The notes: generated by a model from the sequence alone, not told the origin. Positions 11,101-24,800 are shown, counted from the stretch's first letter. The stretch is DNA of 64,000 nucleotides from Histoplasma ohiense (GCA_017607445.1 JAEVHH010000007.1:992001-1056000); one strand, 5' to 3'. Numbers and translations: made by a program.

Positions 11101-13156
11101 ATGGCGCGGGCAACCCCGCCTACCCTTGAAAGCCTCCCAGACGAAGTTCTGCACAGCATCCTTTGCTACTCACCCGCAAGGACGGCTCTAGCCCTGGAGC
11201 GCACATCTCGCCGTTTCAAAAGCGCAACAAACGTCCCTCTCCTCTGGCGCCTGCACTGCCAGAACGATTTCAAATTCTGGGACCAGCGACATGAGCTCGC
11301 GCGACGATTGGCTGAGCCTGTCGGCTCCGTGGACTGGAAGGCGCTCTACGCGCTTCGGCGCCGGATTGATATCAGCACAACGCAGATTCTGGATAGCATT
11401 GTTAAAAACCAGACAGGGAGGATTGAAAAGACGCATCACATCGTGGAGTTTGGGTATGATGCGAAGGACACGTTGTTGCGGCATGCGAAGGCTGGGGAGG
11501 AGTGGGAAGATCATTTAGCAAGACGGTGGGATTTAAATACATTTCCTCCCCTTTCCCCCCTTCCCCCCTTCTCAGAACCTGGTTATTTACGGAGAAGGGT
11601 ATTGATCTGGGTTGCATAAATAGATATCATAGCAACGCTATTCTCGGTTGCCTTCATCGGACAATGGCCATACCGGTATGGAATAGACTGAGAAATAACG
11701 AAGATGTCTCGTTGGAGCGCGCTCTCGGGGCGTTTGACATGTTCGTTTTGGAAGATGGACCGGGGGATTTTAACGATGTACGTGGGATGATACCGATGCA
11801 CTCATGCTTTAATCAGGATCAGGGGTTCTAATTAATAATGCTCTATAGATCTCAGATTGTCTTGAGAGTATTGTAACTCAGTTGTCGACTGAATGTTTGG
11901 AGATCATGGAGTTAAGCCCACGGAATAGAGCGACAAGGATAGCTAAGTATCTACGGGAGCATGATCTCACGGGTATCGACTCAAGCCGAGAGTATTACAA
12001 CATCGAGCACAACTTTATAGGTTTGGCGTTAAGGAATCCCGGTCATAATTCTTTACCTCTCATTTCTTCAGCTATATACTGTTACGTTGCACGGCGATTT
12101 GATCTTGATGCTCATCCGTGTGGATTTCCATTCCATGTACATGTGATAATTCTCCCTGCTGATGGCCACGATATGGATGGCAACCTGCTCGAGGATCCAG
12201 GCCAGCCTGGTGATCCCATGTACATGGACCCGTTCCGCTCAACGGATGAAACGCGGGTAACTGAACTACAGGAACAACTGAGCTTCCTGGGGGCCTTGAC
12301 GCTGTCGCGGTCGACGTTTTTACGCGAATCCCTCGTGCAGAATATAGTGCTTCGCTGCAGCAAGAATATTATAAACTCAGTCTTTCAAACCCCGCGCATT
12401 CGCGACACCTGCCTTGACTCCGCCAGCGTGAAGTACGCCGCACTTTGGTCCTCCATTCTTTTCGCGGAATATGCAAACCACGACGCCCAGTCACCGGGCG
12501 TTTTCCCACCGCGGGAGGCTGGCCATGCTCCCATGCGACGGCATCTGCCATCGTTGATGGATAACGTTGCTTCCGATTTTCAATCGGATGTTTACCTCAT
12601 CGAGGAGTACTTGATACCGCTGTTTGCGGATCTACCGGAGTATGCTCCGCTGCAAGAGAGTGTCCGCGTTCTGCGTGCCGGCGATGAGATCCCGAAACAG
12701 GTACGGAGACGCACTCCAGAGCATAAGAATATAAAATATAAGATCGGGCAGGTGTTCCGACATCGTCGTTACGACTATGTTGCTGTTATAACTGGCTGGG
12801 ACGCCGAGTGCGGAGCTGGGGAGCAGTGGATGCAAAGGATGGGGATCGATCGGTTACGGGCTGGCAGACACCAAAGTTTCTACCATGTTCTGTACGTGGT
12901 TGTATTTTTGTTTATCATATATATATATTTATGCGGGATACGAACCGATTTGCTGACATGTTGTTTGTTCTTCCGTTTCAGGGTATGTGACAAAAGTGTA
13001 CGATACGTGGCGGAGGAAAATATTGAACTGGTTTCATTAGAAATTTCTGAGCTTCCGCCTGCATTTCTGAAGTTGGCCGGTAAACATTTCAAGAGGTGGG
13101 ACTCAGAGTCGCGGAGATTCGTTAGCAATATTCGAGACGAATATCCGGATGACTGA
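11101..13156 (+). CDS. F-box protein with SirB1/transglutaminase-like and YccV (hemimethylated-DNA-binding-like) domains
   Basis: Four exons, 11101-11525, 11624-11777, 11849-12891 and 12982-13156, give 598 codons plus stop. An F-box lies at about residues 8-50 (LESLPDEVLHSILCY), expected to bind Skp1 in an SCF ubiquitin ligase. A central region (about 205-345) looks like the SirB1 N-terminal transglutaminase-like fold: YYNIEHNFIG, LPLISSAIYC and HVHVII. The C-terminal region (about 485-590) is YccV-like, with KYKIGQVFRHRRYDY and GIDRLRAGRHQSFYHVL. This F-box plus YccV layout resembles metazoan FBXO21. The first intron donor (GTGGGA) is weak and its acceptor is inferred by frame continuity, so the 11.5-11.6 kb junction is the least sure part. 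The substrate is unknown. It converges on the next gene. Confidence 0.85.
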
Positions 13157-13340
13157 CCTCGGATCGTGACTGACGGTGGGTGTTTTGGTGTTGTGTTTGT
13201 GACTCTTTTTGGAAACCAACGGCAGGCGTTAGAATCAGACTCTTTATTTGTAGTCTGGATTGTGGATATTGCCATTTTCCCTCTCCATTCTCTTTTTTCA
13301 ATTCGAAGATTAAATCTGTGTTGGCTGTGCACATAGCCTG

Positions 13341-14562
13341 TTAAATGCCAACTCTACTCATAAATGCCGCCGTCTCTTCTAGCGTCAGCCCTTCCAGCTT
13401 CCCTTCCTCCAACTGCATGAGAATAGGAGATTTTTGGAACCGTAGCAATGAAACCAGCCATTCCATGACATATTCCTCGAACCGTATGAAAGGACACTTC
13501 TCCAAGATTTCTCCTATACTTGTCTCCCACCCTCTCTCGCCATCAACACCAACCAGAGATGTTTTCACAGAATCCCTCACGGACTCCCATTGAGCAATAC
13601 GAGCCTTATCATCTTGTTCACAATCTTCATCATGATGATCATCACTCTCGACTTTGTAGGGATAATCCCAAGCAAAAGCCTCGTTGGCTGCTTCCTCTAT
13701 CATCGTGCCGTGTAACAAAATCTCCTCAATCGCAGCAAATAGCATAAACCGGACCGGTAATTCCATCCAGCTGGTGTCTGGTATGTCGTGGTGGCACACC
13801 ATCCCACAGAGAGACATGCACTCCGGTAAGATATCCAATAGACTGGCGACGGGGATATTGTCATTGCCGTCTTTGCAAGGGATGCCCATGTGCACGTACA
13901 TGTCGCGTCGATTTCGCTCTAGATACGCTGAATCATTCATGACCGGCGTGCTTGCGGCTGCGCGGCAGATTCTGTGGTCTTCATTTTGACGTAGCCAATG
14001 CTCTGCGCGCTCTCTGTTCCCCTTTTTCTGGGCTTGGAGTGTTTCTTCCGACGGGAGAAATGCGCGGGAGCCTTGATGATATCGTCGGCACAGGAGATTT
14101 GTTACCGTAAGGATTTGAAGTTTGATTCTCAAGTCTATCGGAAAGCATGAAGTGTTATTATTCTGATTATTTCTATCGCTCTCATAATTGCTGTTTCGAC
14201 TGTTATTGTTGAGATGATTGTATCGAAATAATTGCATGCATGCTGGCGACAAGTAATCAATTAGCTCTCTTTTTGCTCCAACGATTAAACAACCACACTG
14301 GTTGAAATAATAAACTCAAATCTATATTTATTTTTATATGAGTACATAACTAACCATCAAATATTCCAAGAATACTATCACCATTTTTATTTGACTGCTC
14401 GCCAACCCGCCGTTGTTCTATTCGGTCGTCTATCACCGCGATTATCGCTTTATGGAGCAGGTAATCCAGCGTCATTAGATCCAATTCTAACTTCAGCTCG
14501 GGATCATCTGAATCGGATGCCATATCTTTTCCCGAATTCTGGGAGGCTGTATGTTCTGTCAA
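13341..14562 (-). CDS. Uncharacterised protein, two exons
   Basis: Exons 14562-14355 and 14242-13341 give 369 codons plus stop. The intron begins GTTAGT, ends CGCCAG and preserves frame. No domain recognised. The N-terminal exon is acidic and probably helical (PELKLELDLMTLDYLLHK). After an Asn/Arg-rich stretch the protein is rich in Trp, Met and acidic residues, with CMSLCGMVCHHDIPDTSWME and a DDHHDEDCEQDD patch. No signal peptide or membrane segment is evident. The first exon start could be M1 or the internal MASDSDD fourteen codons later. It lies 185 bp from the F-box gene stop, tail to tail. The long frame and the clean splice support a real gene; function unknown. Confidence 0.65.
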
Positions 14563-15100
14563 TTTTCAAGGAGAGCCCTTGTTTGATTAAATGGTCGTGT
14601 GGTGATGCTTCAACGAGGGTCGTGCATGGGCCACGACACACAACCAGAACTGCCTCCGTTTTATATTGAAGACGAATGAATAAAATAAATAGCTGTGTTG
14701 ATGGAAGCGTTCACTCTGAGATGATCGAATAATCAAGTTCCAGTTGCCTGCTCTTCCTTGAAGCCCTGAAGGCGTCAATAAAGCGTTGTTGTTTAGCGTT
14801 TCAGGTTTAATTTTCGTCAGTTTTTGGGCCTCCTTTTTCGATGATGCTCCGCTCCATCTTCTCCTATGGGATTTGTATTGAACGGAGTTATTTTTGCACT
14901 TCGCTTGGAGATTTGAAGCCGCTGGTTGAAACGAAGAGATACATACTTCATGATATGTTTCAGAAATGGCAAAATACTGGTTATATCGAACATTATCATT
15001 ACTGTAGCGATTGACAAAACTTTTAAAATTGGTATAGTTATTTAATACACAGACTAATGCTTCAAGCCTTAGTCAACGAACTGCTATACACGCAAGTAGA
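14563..15100. other. Intergenic between two leftward genes
   Basis: About 540 bp with no gene recognised. It should contain the promoter of the uncharacterised gene on its left and the 3' UTR of the UCH gene on its right. Confidence 0.5.
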
Positions 15101-16727
15101 TCAATACGCCAGTACTTCCTCAACCAGCTTTTCAATCACCTTCTTACGTGCAAGGAGACGAACCCAGGTGTGCACAGCCGGTCCGTAATCGTGTCTTCTG
15201 GCCGTTGCGTAGTCCTCATCCGCCCGATGCGACTGTTCCTCTTCGCTGATCACAATTCGTATATTTTTTTGAGCACCAACGAGCTCTTCCCGATAACCTG
15301 CCAATTCATCTGGTGTGGCAGATTTATACTTGGTTCTGAGATCACCCGGAACATCTGCCCGTTCCACCTCTTCCCGCTCAATATTGATGAATGGATCATG
15401 GCCAATACCATTACTGTTTTCATTGATAGTCGCTGCTGTGCCATCCAGATCCGGTAGCGATATGCCAAGTGCAGATAGCTGCTCGTCTATGGCAGCGACG
15501 CACTTGATGTTTGTAGCAAGCTGTGCTCTCAAATCGATCAGAGGGTCTTTAACAAGGCCCAGGATCGAAAACTCAATCTGGCCCTCCTCATACTCTGCCA
15601 TCCTCGAGATTATTTCTGGCTTCGCTAGATCCAACCACTTATCACCTGAACAGTCGCCTTCAATGCAAGGGATTAGTTTAAAGAAGTTAAAGGGGAAGGG
15701 GAAAAGAAAGGAAACTAGAATCGAGATGGGAATAATAATATATAAATCTACCTAAGTTTTGGGGTTGGCGTTCGAGCCCATCAAACTTCCATAACTTTCC
15801 CTTTGCTGGGACGAAGCCGATGAAATGGAAGCCAGCTTCGCTATCATCGTAATCCTGGTTTTTCGATTTCTTCGTTCTGGACCTTCGGTTCGAAGCTTCG
15901 GTCTTTAGCTGCAGATCGGCGTTGAGGACGTCCATTTTTCTGGAGAGGTTTAGTTTATTGAGTCGACTGATTTTGTATTATAATCAAATGATATATAGAG
16001 CATACCTCGCGAACGAGTTATGGACTCGTTTGACAAATTCGAAATTGCCGATAGCGTACCCACGCAATGCTGGCGTCATAGGCAACGTGAAGTCTTTGAA
16101 ATGCTGAAGCTTCTCGCCAAGTTCGATTTCATCAACATTGTTGATGATGTTTAGCAGGGCAACACTTGCGCAAGCGTAGCTTGAAGTCTAACAAGAAAAG
16201 AGAAAGTCTTCAGAGGGTGTTCTTTCTTGTACATGTCCTCAATGGAAGGCGGAGGCAAACCTGGTTCGCAAACCAAATGCCCTCTGGACAGCTTGACTCC
16301 TGTTTATCTGGGTCATCTTCCTTCCATCGAAAGAGGAATATGAGCCCATAGACCGGTTTGCTGTGCATTGATTGGAATTAGTCAAAAATGACACAAACTT
16401 ATTATAGGAGACCATTGAGCCAGTAGCCTCTAGCACATACTGGAGGAGCGCTAGCATCTCATCCTCCAGAGATACAATTTCCTGTACTTTAACCCCCTTA
16501 ACACCAAAGTCACGGAGCATAACATTAAAAAGCGCCTGTTAGATGCCAGTTTAGCTTCGAAAGAATAAATACTATACAACTAAATCGTAACATAGACATA
16601 CCGGTTCCGATTCGATCTCGCAGAAACCATTCCAGCGAGCTTTGTCGGCCTTTGTTAGTGGCTGGAGCGGCAAAGTCTCAAAGGCTGTTGGCGGATTAAG
16701 CCGTCGTCGTTTTGTCCGAGCCGTCAT
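15101..16727 (-). CDS. Ubiquitin C-terminal hydrolase, UCHL5/Uch37 type (peptidase C12)
   Basis: Cysteine protease that removes ubiquitin; fungal and animal UCH37 proteins dock on the 26S proteasome through Rpn13. Six exons, 16727-16602, 16535-16441, 16360-16261, 16187-16006, 15939-15752 and 15657-15101, give 415 codons plus stop. The catalytic set is complete: Q107 in WFANQ, C113 in YACAS, H206 in GFHFIGFV and D221 in LWKFDGL. The segment YGLIFLFRW and the pattern up to SCPEGIWFANQ are diagnostic. The C-terminal helical extension (EGQIEFSILGLVKDP onward) fits the UCH37-like ULD that binds Rpn13. The N-terminus is short and basic (MTARTKRRR), a possible nuclear signal. It is divergent from POM152. 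Confidence 0.92.
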
Positions 16728-17516
16728 ATTTACTGCTCTGAAGGATGAAGTGGGCTTCAAGTCCAAGGGATGAGCATGGTGCAGGCGAAGCGAGTTTATC
16801 CGATGATAACTAATGATATATTTACTCAACCAATTAAGAAGGAATGAGAAGTAGATTGTGCAGCCTGTATTCGGGACAACAAGTATATATATCCCTTCCG
16901 CTCTTTCGTCCCTTTTCCCTTTTTTATGACGTCCGTCCGCGACTATTTTACACGCGATGCTGATCAGCCGCGGACAAGAGCAAAAAAGGTTGGCCCTGTC
17001 TTGGCGTCAACCATCCTGACGCGTGGGACCCGTCGTTTTTTATTTTTATTTTTTTTTTTTTGCATATACATACTGTGTGCAGTATTTAGGATATTGATTT
17101 GAGATCCGCAATCCGCAGCCACAGGTTGACAGACCGCCCTATCGACTAGGAAGGAGAAAGACCCTGCATTCATCCGCCCTTTTTTCTTTATGTGTTGTGC
17201 GGACCAACCATTGCTAGGCGTGTTCCACCTCTCCAGCGGTGCCTAGGTTGACACCAGACTTTTTGCGATAGCGAGCTTTTACCCGAATTTACTCTCCCTC
17301 CTGGCATATTCGGGGACAATTCCACTACGAAAGGAATCGCAAGTATATGGTAACGACAGAGTGAGTGAAGAATCGCTCGAAAACTAATGGTTGAAGTATA
17401 ATAGTTCCCTCTCTAACTTCTCCTTGTTTTAGACTTGGATGGGACCTGGAATGCTAAGCCGGTCGTCCTGTGTATCTACGGCTCCTTCGCCATAACCCGC
17501 GCCCTCTAAGCATGCC
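16728..17516. promoter_or_regulatory. Divergent promoter region UCH/POM152
   Basis: About 790 bp containing TA-rich and T-run stretches (17038-17062). No gene recognised. A short ATG at 17512 overlaps the POM152 start out of frame and might act as a tiny upstream start. Confidence 0.45.
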
Positions 17517-20500
17517 ATGAACGGCACTCCTCGACTTCGATCTTCCTTTCCCCAGACGCCCCGCAAATCTCCACATTACAGAACCCTCAACGACGGCCAG
17601 GATGGGACTCCACTCGAAGCCCGGTTGCGGACCCTTCGAAACGAGAAACCCGTACCGGTGAGGCTAGAACGAAGGGACTCAAACGCGCCGCTTATTCCCT
17701 TCAGTGTTGTGGATGCGCCATCTCAGAGATTATATGTGGTGGCTTTCTACCTGGCCTTGAATGCGTGGCGCATGTATGAATTCTGGACGTCGACAGACGA
17801 TTTCGATTCAACCTGGCTTTTCTTGAAATGGGTCTCAATTGACGGCATATTTTTGTTCGGGCTCCCTGCTCTGAGAGTGCCATGGCTAGAATGGTCGTTT
17901 GCGACTACGTTGGCGGTATTCATGGTGCATGCTGTTGCCAATGCCTTCTTAATGTTTCGTATCCCTGTAAGTCTATGAATGAAGCGCCCCAAGGTGAACC
18001 TATAACGAAGCTGTATTCTGATCTTAAAGTAGATACCCATAGAGTCATGGATGGCTGCTCTCGTTAAAGTGGCCTATGACAGAGAGCTCTCCATATCAGA
18101 AAGAAGGGTTAAACCGGCTGACATCCTCCGTAATTCGTCTTTGATTCTGGGCAAGCAAATCATCCATATCCTTCCAGAAGGGTGAGCCATTTGTCCCCCA
18201 AGCACCCTTGTTTATTCATGGTGATGACTGACACGGAGTTTTAGTTCTGCAGTATTGAACCCAGAGCAAGCCTCCTTTTGTATAGACAGCCAGACAACCC
18301 AAGCCATGCTTCCAATTCGTGTGAACCAGACTACCCCGATAATCATTGATCTTTTACGGTTTGATCTCGAGTCTGGAGAGAGCGAGACCATCTCAGTTCC
18401 ACCCAAACAACTAAAGCATATGGTGAAGCAAGCGAATAAGGGCCACCCGAGTTCGGATAAGTACAGTCCAAGAGATTTGCTATTTCCGGTCAAAAAAACG
18501 GGAATTTACCAGTTACAAAGAGTTGTGGATGATTCGAAGCTTGAGGTTAGACGTCGTCCACTTGACACCCTTGTTGCGGCGTGCCCGAAAGCGGTAATTC
18601 GAACCTCGGCGGATAACCGATGTAAGGGTGAGCTGTCAGACTTGATGCTTGTGGTCGAGGGGACGCCACCTTTAAAGATCAAATATAGCCGCAAAGTTAA
18701 TAATATCGATCACGGCGTCTCATTCCAGAGCATTCAGCCAGAAAACTTTAGATCACCCCTCACGAGTCAAACCCGTGTCGGCCCTCTGATAGACCCGAAT
18801 GACCTAGATGTTAGTTGGGCGCAACCTCAAAGAATTGAAGTTCCGCTCAATGAATCGCTGAGCACCGGGGGCGAATGGATCTATTCTATCGAAGAGGTTC
18901 ACGATGCTTGTGGAAATGTTGCAAACTATTCTCTCGCTCTTCAAGATGGCGATCAACAACTTTCGAAAGTTTCATCACAAACTCAGCAATTCTTAGTTCA
19001 TGAGCGGCCTCGCGTTTCGCTGTCTGGATGCAACGCTCAATCGTATCTCCAAGTGGCGAAAGGTCATTCCATTGATCTACCACTTCATTTCCATTCCGTT
19101 GGGCGCGATCAAGCAGCTGATGCCCCGTATACATTGACGTACTCTTACAAGAGTGAAGCCACCCAGGACGACAGTTCCATTCCTCCGTCCGTGCAGCAAA
19201 TCAGTCTTCAAAGCGTTGACGACAAGCCTCGAATCCAGGAGCAGGGATGGTATAGCCTTACTGCCATCTCCAGCCAATTTTGTTCAGGCGAGATATTCGA
19301 ACCGGCGTCCTGCTTCCTTCACAATCCTCCGGAGCCAAGTATTAACTTACGATACGAAAAGCTGTATGACAAGTGTGCAAATATTTCGGTTGGCCTTCTG
19401 GTAGACCTCGACCTGATTGGAACCCCGCCATTCCAAATTCGGTATAATATCGAGCAGGCAACCGGAGTTCAGACACGTCTCATCTCCATCGACTCTCTAA
19501 GGAGACAAATCGATTTTAGGCCAAAAGAAGCAGGGCATTATAAGTACGAATTCATTGACATTTCGGATCGCGTTTACCTTCCCCAGCCATTGAAAGGGAA
19601 GGTTCCGGTGTTGGAGCAGGATGTGAAACCTCCCGCATCGGCACAATTCTTGGGCTCTGTGACTAGTCGCAAAGCCTGCTTTGGCGAACCTGTTTCGATC
19701 GATGTTTTGTTCGTTGGGGAAGCTCCATGGGAACTGCAGTACGAGCTCGTCCATAATGGGAAGAGGAACAAACATACGCTTCGGAGTGAGCATGAGATAG
19801 CGACCGTTGTTACTGAAGATCTCGTTGATGGTGGTGGATATACTTTAGGCTTGACAAGTGTGAAGGACAAATCAAATTGCAAGAAGTTGTTAAAGGAGGA
19901 GATCAATATTGATGTCCGGCCCAAGAGACCTCAAGCTGCCTTCGGTCTGATCGACAAGGAGCGCAGCATTCTTGCTCTGGAGGACAAGAAAGTAGAGCTA
20001 CCGCTACGGTTGGAAGGAGTTCCGCCGTGGACCGTCAGATTTCGAAACCTTGACAACATTTCGATACCTCCCATCGAGAGGACGCTCTGGAATGAGAATA
20101 GTATTGTCCAACTCACCCAACGTGGCCGATATGAAATTGTCGCAGTTAGTGATTCTACATGCCCCGGCTCTGTCGATAAGGGAGCAAGCACATTCGAAAT
20201 TTCTTGGATTTCTCGACCGGCAATTACAGCTATCGATGGTTCTCCCATTGAGGATAAGGATGTTCTAGCAAAACGAGAGGTTTGCGAAGGCGATGAGGAT
20301 CTCATGGAAATGAAATTTGATGGCACCCCCCCTTACACGATTCGATACGAACAACAGCGCCGGCCAATCACTGGCGCGATCTCCACAAGCATCAAGACAA
20401 TGACGGCGGTACTGGGATCTGCTTCTCTACAAATGGACACATCAAAGCCGGGTGATTATTCTTATAAGATTATAGAACTTGGTGATAATCTCTATAGCTT

Positions 20501-21583
20501 CGATCGTAAGAAGCATGCACCAGTCACCATTACGCAGCGGGTTAATCCTCGACCTTCCGCGCGCTTTGAACAGCCCAACCACATATACGGATTTTGTAAA
20601 GAAGAAGGCAATGCGGAGGAAGTGATCCCTATAATTCTGGAAGGAGTTCCCCCATTCTCCCTGGAGATTGGGATCAAACATTCTTCTGTATCGAAACCGG
20701 AGGTGTTATCCATTCCACACATAGACTCCAACCGACATAACCTGCCAATCCCCCGACGGTATCTCAACCTAGGCCAACACGTCATAAGCATCCAGAAAGT
20801 CCGGGATGCACGCGGCTGCCAACGCACAACAGAATATGAGGGCTCCTCTGTTCGAGTTGCAATTTCAGATGTCCCAACAATTATACCACTGGAAACACAG
20901 GTAGACTATTGTGTTGGAGAGCGACTCTCGTTCTCATTATCTGGCCACGCTCCGTTCGAGGTGTACTATACGTTTAACGGCGTGGATCGGAAAGCAACAG
21001 TGCCGAACTCCAGCTTCCGCCGCATTGCGGAAAAACCAGGTGAATTTGTCATTACGGCCGTGAGCGATGGGGCGAGTGGGAAGTGCAAGGCGTACAAGAA
21101 TATTACCAAGATTATTCACGAGATGCCTAGCGTTAGAGTCAGTCGTGGATCTGTTTCCGTTGTCGAAATTCATGAGGGTGGAGAGGCTGAGATGATTTTT
21201 GAGTTTTGGGGCACTCCCCCTTTCGAGTTCACGTAAGCTACTTCGTTGATCCTGTTCCTCCTGTTTGTTTTTGCCATCTTTTCATACTCCTGCGTGTTGG
21301 CTTTGTGTTTTTTATTTTTACCTATTATTCTTAACTTCTTCCTGTCTTTTTGACGACAAATACTAATCTTGCTACTTCCTTTTGTAGATATACGCGAAGT
21401 TCTATCGACAGAAAGGGCAAAAAATCACAGATTTTGGATACTAAACATGACATATCCTATGAACACACTAAGATCATCCGAACGTCTGATGAAGGTAGCT
21501 ATGAAGTTGTTGCGATCAAAGACAAGTTTTGCTCGTTCTCTACCCAGGATGCAACCGGAGCTGGTGAGAGGAACAGAGGTTAG
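17517..21583 (+). CDS. POM152: Nuclear pore membrane protein Pom152
   Basis: Pom152 anchors the nuclear pore complex in the pore membrane and forms its lumenal ring. Exons 17517-17966, 18033-18181, 18245-21232 and 21388-21583 give 1260 codons plus stop. The N-terminal 70 residues are basic and soluble. Hydrophobic segments follow at about residues 71-90, 101-121 and 126-148. The long remainder is the lumenal part, built of repeated Ig-like units; each carries a P-P-(W/F/Y)-x-(I/V/L)-(R/E) edge such as GTPPFQIRYN, GVPPWTVRF and GTPPYTIRYE, about ten in all. The C-terminus SYEVVAIKDKFCSFS is conserved. Length fits the family (about 1,250-1,340). It converges on UTP22 with about 310 bp between stops. 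Confidence 0.95.
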
Positions 21584-21896
21584 TGAAGACGTGTGGCCGC
21601 GATACAGATTAGATGACCACTCGTGTGACCACAGAGTCACTTGCATCTATAGAGTTCCGAAGAGCTGGTGGGTAGAATGTGTGGACTTTATGGTTTGTCC
21701 CTGGATGAAAGAATGGGTATTACATAGCACCGGCGTTTTTGGTCAACGTTTTCATTTCTTTATTTTACATTTTTGCGTAGTCTATTGTTTCCTTTACATA
21801 TAGAGAAGAGGTAGACGTTAAATTTTTAACGTACTGAAAATGAAACTTCTACTCTTCTTTTCCTGCTCCTGTTGCTTCCTCATCTTCGTTTGCATT
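21584..21896. other. Convergent 3' region POM152/UTP22
   Basis: About 310 bp that must contain both 3' UTRs. An open frame continues on the plus strand past the POM152 stop but has no family resemblance. Confidence 0.5.
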
Positions 21897-24800
21897 TTAC
21901 CGGTTAACCTGAATCTTCTCGACAAGCTCACCACCTATGGTGGCAATCTCATTCAAAATCGCCGTCTTATTAGGCGCAAGCTCCGTCCGATTTTCCTCTT
22001 CGCCTTCAACAATCGACGGAATAGTTGAATAGCCAATCGTCAACCCCCACGTCCGTGGTTTCGTCGTCTGCTGATTCCAAACACCAGCGATAACACCACC
22101 ACCGGCTTCCTCATAATAATCCCCATGAAAAAATACAATAGCATGTCCATACAAACGTGTCAACTCATCCGCAAACGCAGCAGCGGGTTTAAAACCCGTC
22201 ATATCACCATCTAGAACCCCCTGGCATAGTCCTTGAAGATTCTTAAACACACTCTTCTTCCGGCTACCAGCAGCATATTTTGAATTCAACCAAAGCACAA
22301 AATCATAATCCGTAAAGGGCGATAGGAAAAGTTCCGGAGCATGCAAATCTAGCTTCTTCTCCGCCACGAGCTTCATGGCCGATTTGGATAAGGCAGATAG
22401 CCTCGCTGCGACGACTCGTGGCGGCTTCGAGAACTGGGTCCAAGTGACGCCATCTCGGTCAAGGTTTGACGCGGCGAAGAGGGTGACGGTGTTCATCATC
22501 GGATCGATGTTTCGCCAGGCATCGAAGCGCGTTTGGGCCTCGGACAATTGCTGCCATGTCAGTTCTTGGTTTAGATCGACAATTAACGGCTCCAGTTGCC
22601 AGTCCCAGCGGGAGAGGAAATGAAGAGTCCTAAGAAAACCGGTGACGATGCTAGAAGGGGCATCCCAGGGGTATGGATGGACGAAGACCCGGCAAACTAT
22701 TAATTCAAGAAGTTCCTCTCGGAGATGAGGGGTTAGGAGGTGGGAATTTGCCCATTTTTTCACGAGGCGGATGGTTGGGGAGAGCAAGGGAAACCGGGTG
22801 GAAAGGATTCGGATTGCTTGTGTGTGTCGGGGAGCCTGAATGAAAGCGCGCCTGTGTGTGGCGAGAGCAAAGGCTAATTCTTCCTTTTGTCGTGCTGCCA
22901 GATCTTTCTTTTTCAGTTGTTGCTCCAACAGAGTCTGTTCCCTGTCGTGGTAGATGCGAAGGCGGAATGTGATGGAGTTTGGGAGGACGATGTCGAGGAA
23001 GGAGGTGTTAAGTAATCTGCTGTTTTCATTCTCTAAACCTACTTGACAGGAAGCTACTTCTCCCGAGTCTTGTAGAAGTTCGGCTATCTTGAGTAAAAAT
23101 GCCAGTTTTGTCATTTGGATGGCCGTCAGGTCGTCTGGCCATCGTGTCGAGCCTTCAAATTGGAGAAGAACATCGGCAGGACTGTTTTGCACTAGCCCGC
23201 TGTTTGAGATTTGAGTTGATGTGTACCTTAAGAGAGGGCTAGCTGGGGAGAGTTGATGTAATGTGAGGGGAAGCCCATCGATGCCTTGGAGTAGTTTTTC
23301 AAGAGAGCTGAATGCATCCATATATGGCTGAAAGGAAGAAGTAGGGTTCAACGCACTGGTACCGTTGAAGTATTCGTCGCCGAGGTCGTAGTTAGCAAAT
23401 GTGATGCGGTTTTCATCAAGGCCAAGATGCAGCTTCAAGATATGGGCCACAATTTGCTGGACAATTGGTGGGTCTGACTGGCGATCGGACCACACTAAAC
23501 TTTCCACGATACTTCCATCTTTAAAACGCCTAAGCTCAGATTTATCGCCCCAGAATTTTTGGAAAGTAGCGGAAGCTTCTTTATCCTCGGCTGAAGGACC
23601 GTGGTCAACAATCCGGTTAGAGTGCTCAGCATCGAGTAATAAACCGAGGGTGATTGACGGTACATTTTCCTTTGTGAAGGGGGGTGCACCCGATCCAACG
23701 GGCCAGTCGGGGGTATCTGGAACGGAAAGATTGATGAGGTTAGCTCTATCACCCAGAGCTTTAAAAAGGACTTCATAGACAGACGATTGGTATTTCCTGA
23801 TACGAAGAGTTGACGAAAGAGCGATTTGCGGAGATATTGAGATAAGGTGGTCAAATCTGCAAAGGGGATCATCAACCTTGAAAATGAAAACTGCGTTGAA
23901 ATTGTCTCGAAGAGGGTCGTTTAACATTTTCAAGGTAGTAAGAGCATCGTGGCGTAGCAGAGAATATGACCAGGGGGACATTTTATAGAGGATGTTCATT
24001 CCTCGTTTTCCATCAAAGAAAATAGGCACATCAGAGGGTGGGAGCTTCGAGATCCCATCTGCATACAGTACGAATGGTTGGATAAGATTTCTGCCACAAA
24101 GGAACTGAATTGTAGCTTTGAAGATTTGGAAGCTGCTGTAGCTCGGGGAGAGAAGCGGTTTCCCATTAGGTCCCCCCGCTTCGAGGAGTAGGGCTACGAG
24201 AGTAGCCCACTCACAGTGGCCAAAGCCGCCTTGTGCAAAAGAGGTCCCAAAACCTCTCTGCTGAAGCCAAATCCGGCCGAGGATACATGCATCTCGATAG
24301 GCCGTGCATTTGACACTGGCAGCATATTGAAGCTTCAAGAACGCCGAAACAGATGCCTCGGATCGGATAGCACTGTTGTAAATGGGCGTTGCGATATGGT
24401 CCCTTGGCTGAGTAGAATCTTGTTGCTGATCATGATCCGCATTGTTTTTTCGGATGTTTGTTGCGGTGGGAAAGGTGACGGAAGTTGGGAAAACATCTTC
24501 ATCGATGGCTGTGAGGATGCGGATGCGGGATTTGGAGCGTATGAAGGATTCGTCGGCGCCTTCTGTGGGCTCAAGCAGAATCACAGGACGCAGTGTATCT
24601 CCTCCTTGGTAACTCCAACTTATCTTAAAGCCCGGCTCCACGGTATCTTTAATGCCTGCCGCAATGCAGGCTATGTAATAGGCACGCTTGTGAAAATATC
24701 GATAATTGAGGTAATCCTTTTTTTGGAACAGCGAACCCGGGATAGTGATAGCCAGGTCGATTGTTGTGAGCTTTGATTTTATCTCCGTCCTGACCGCGAA

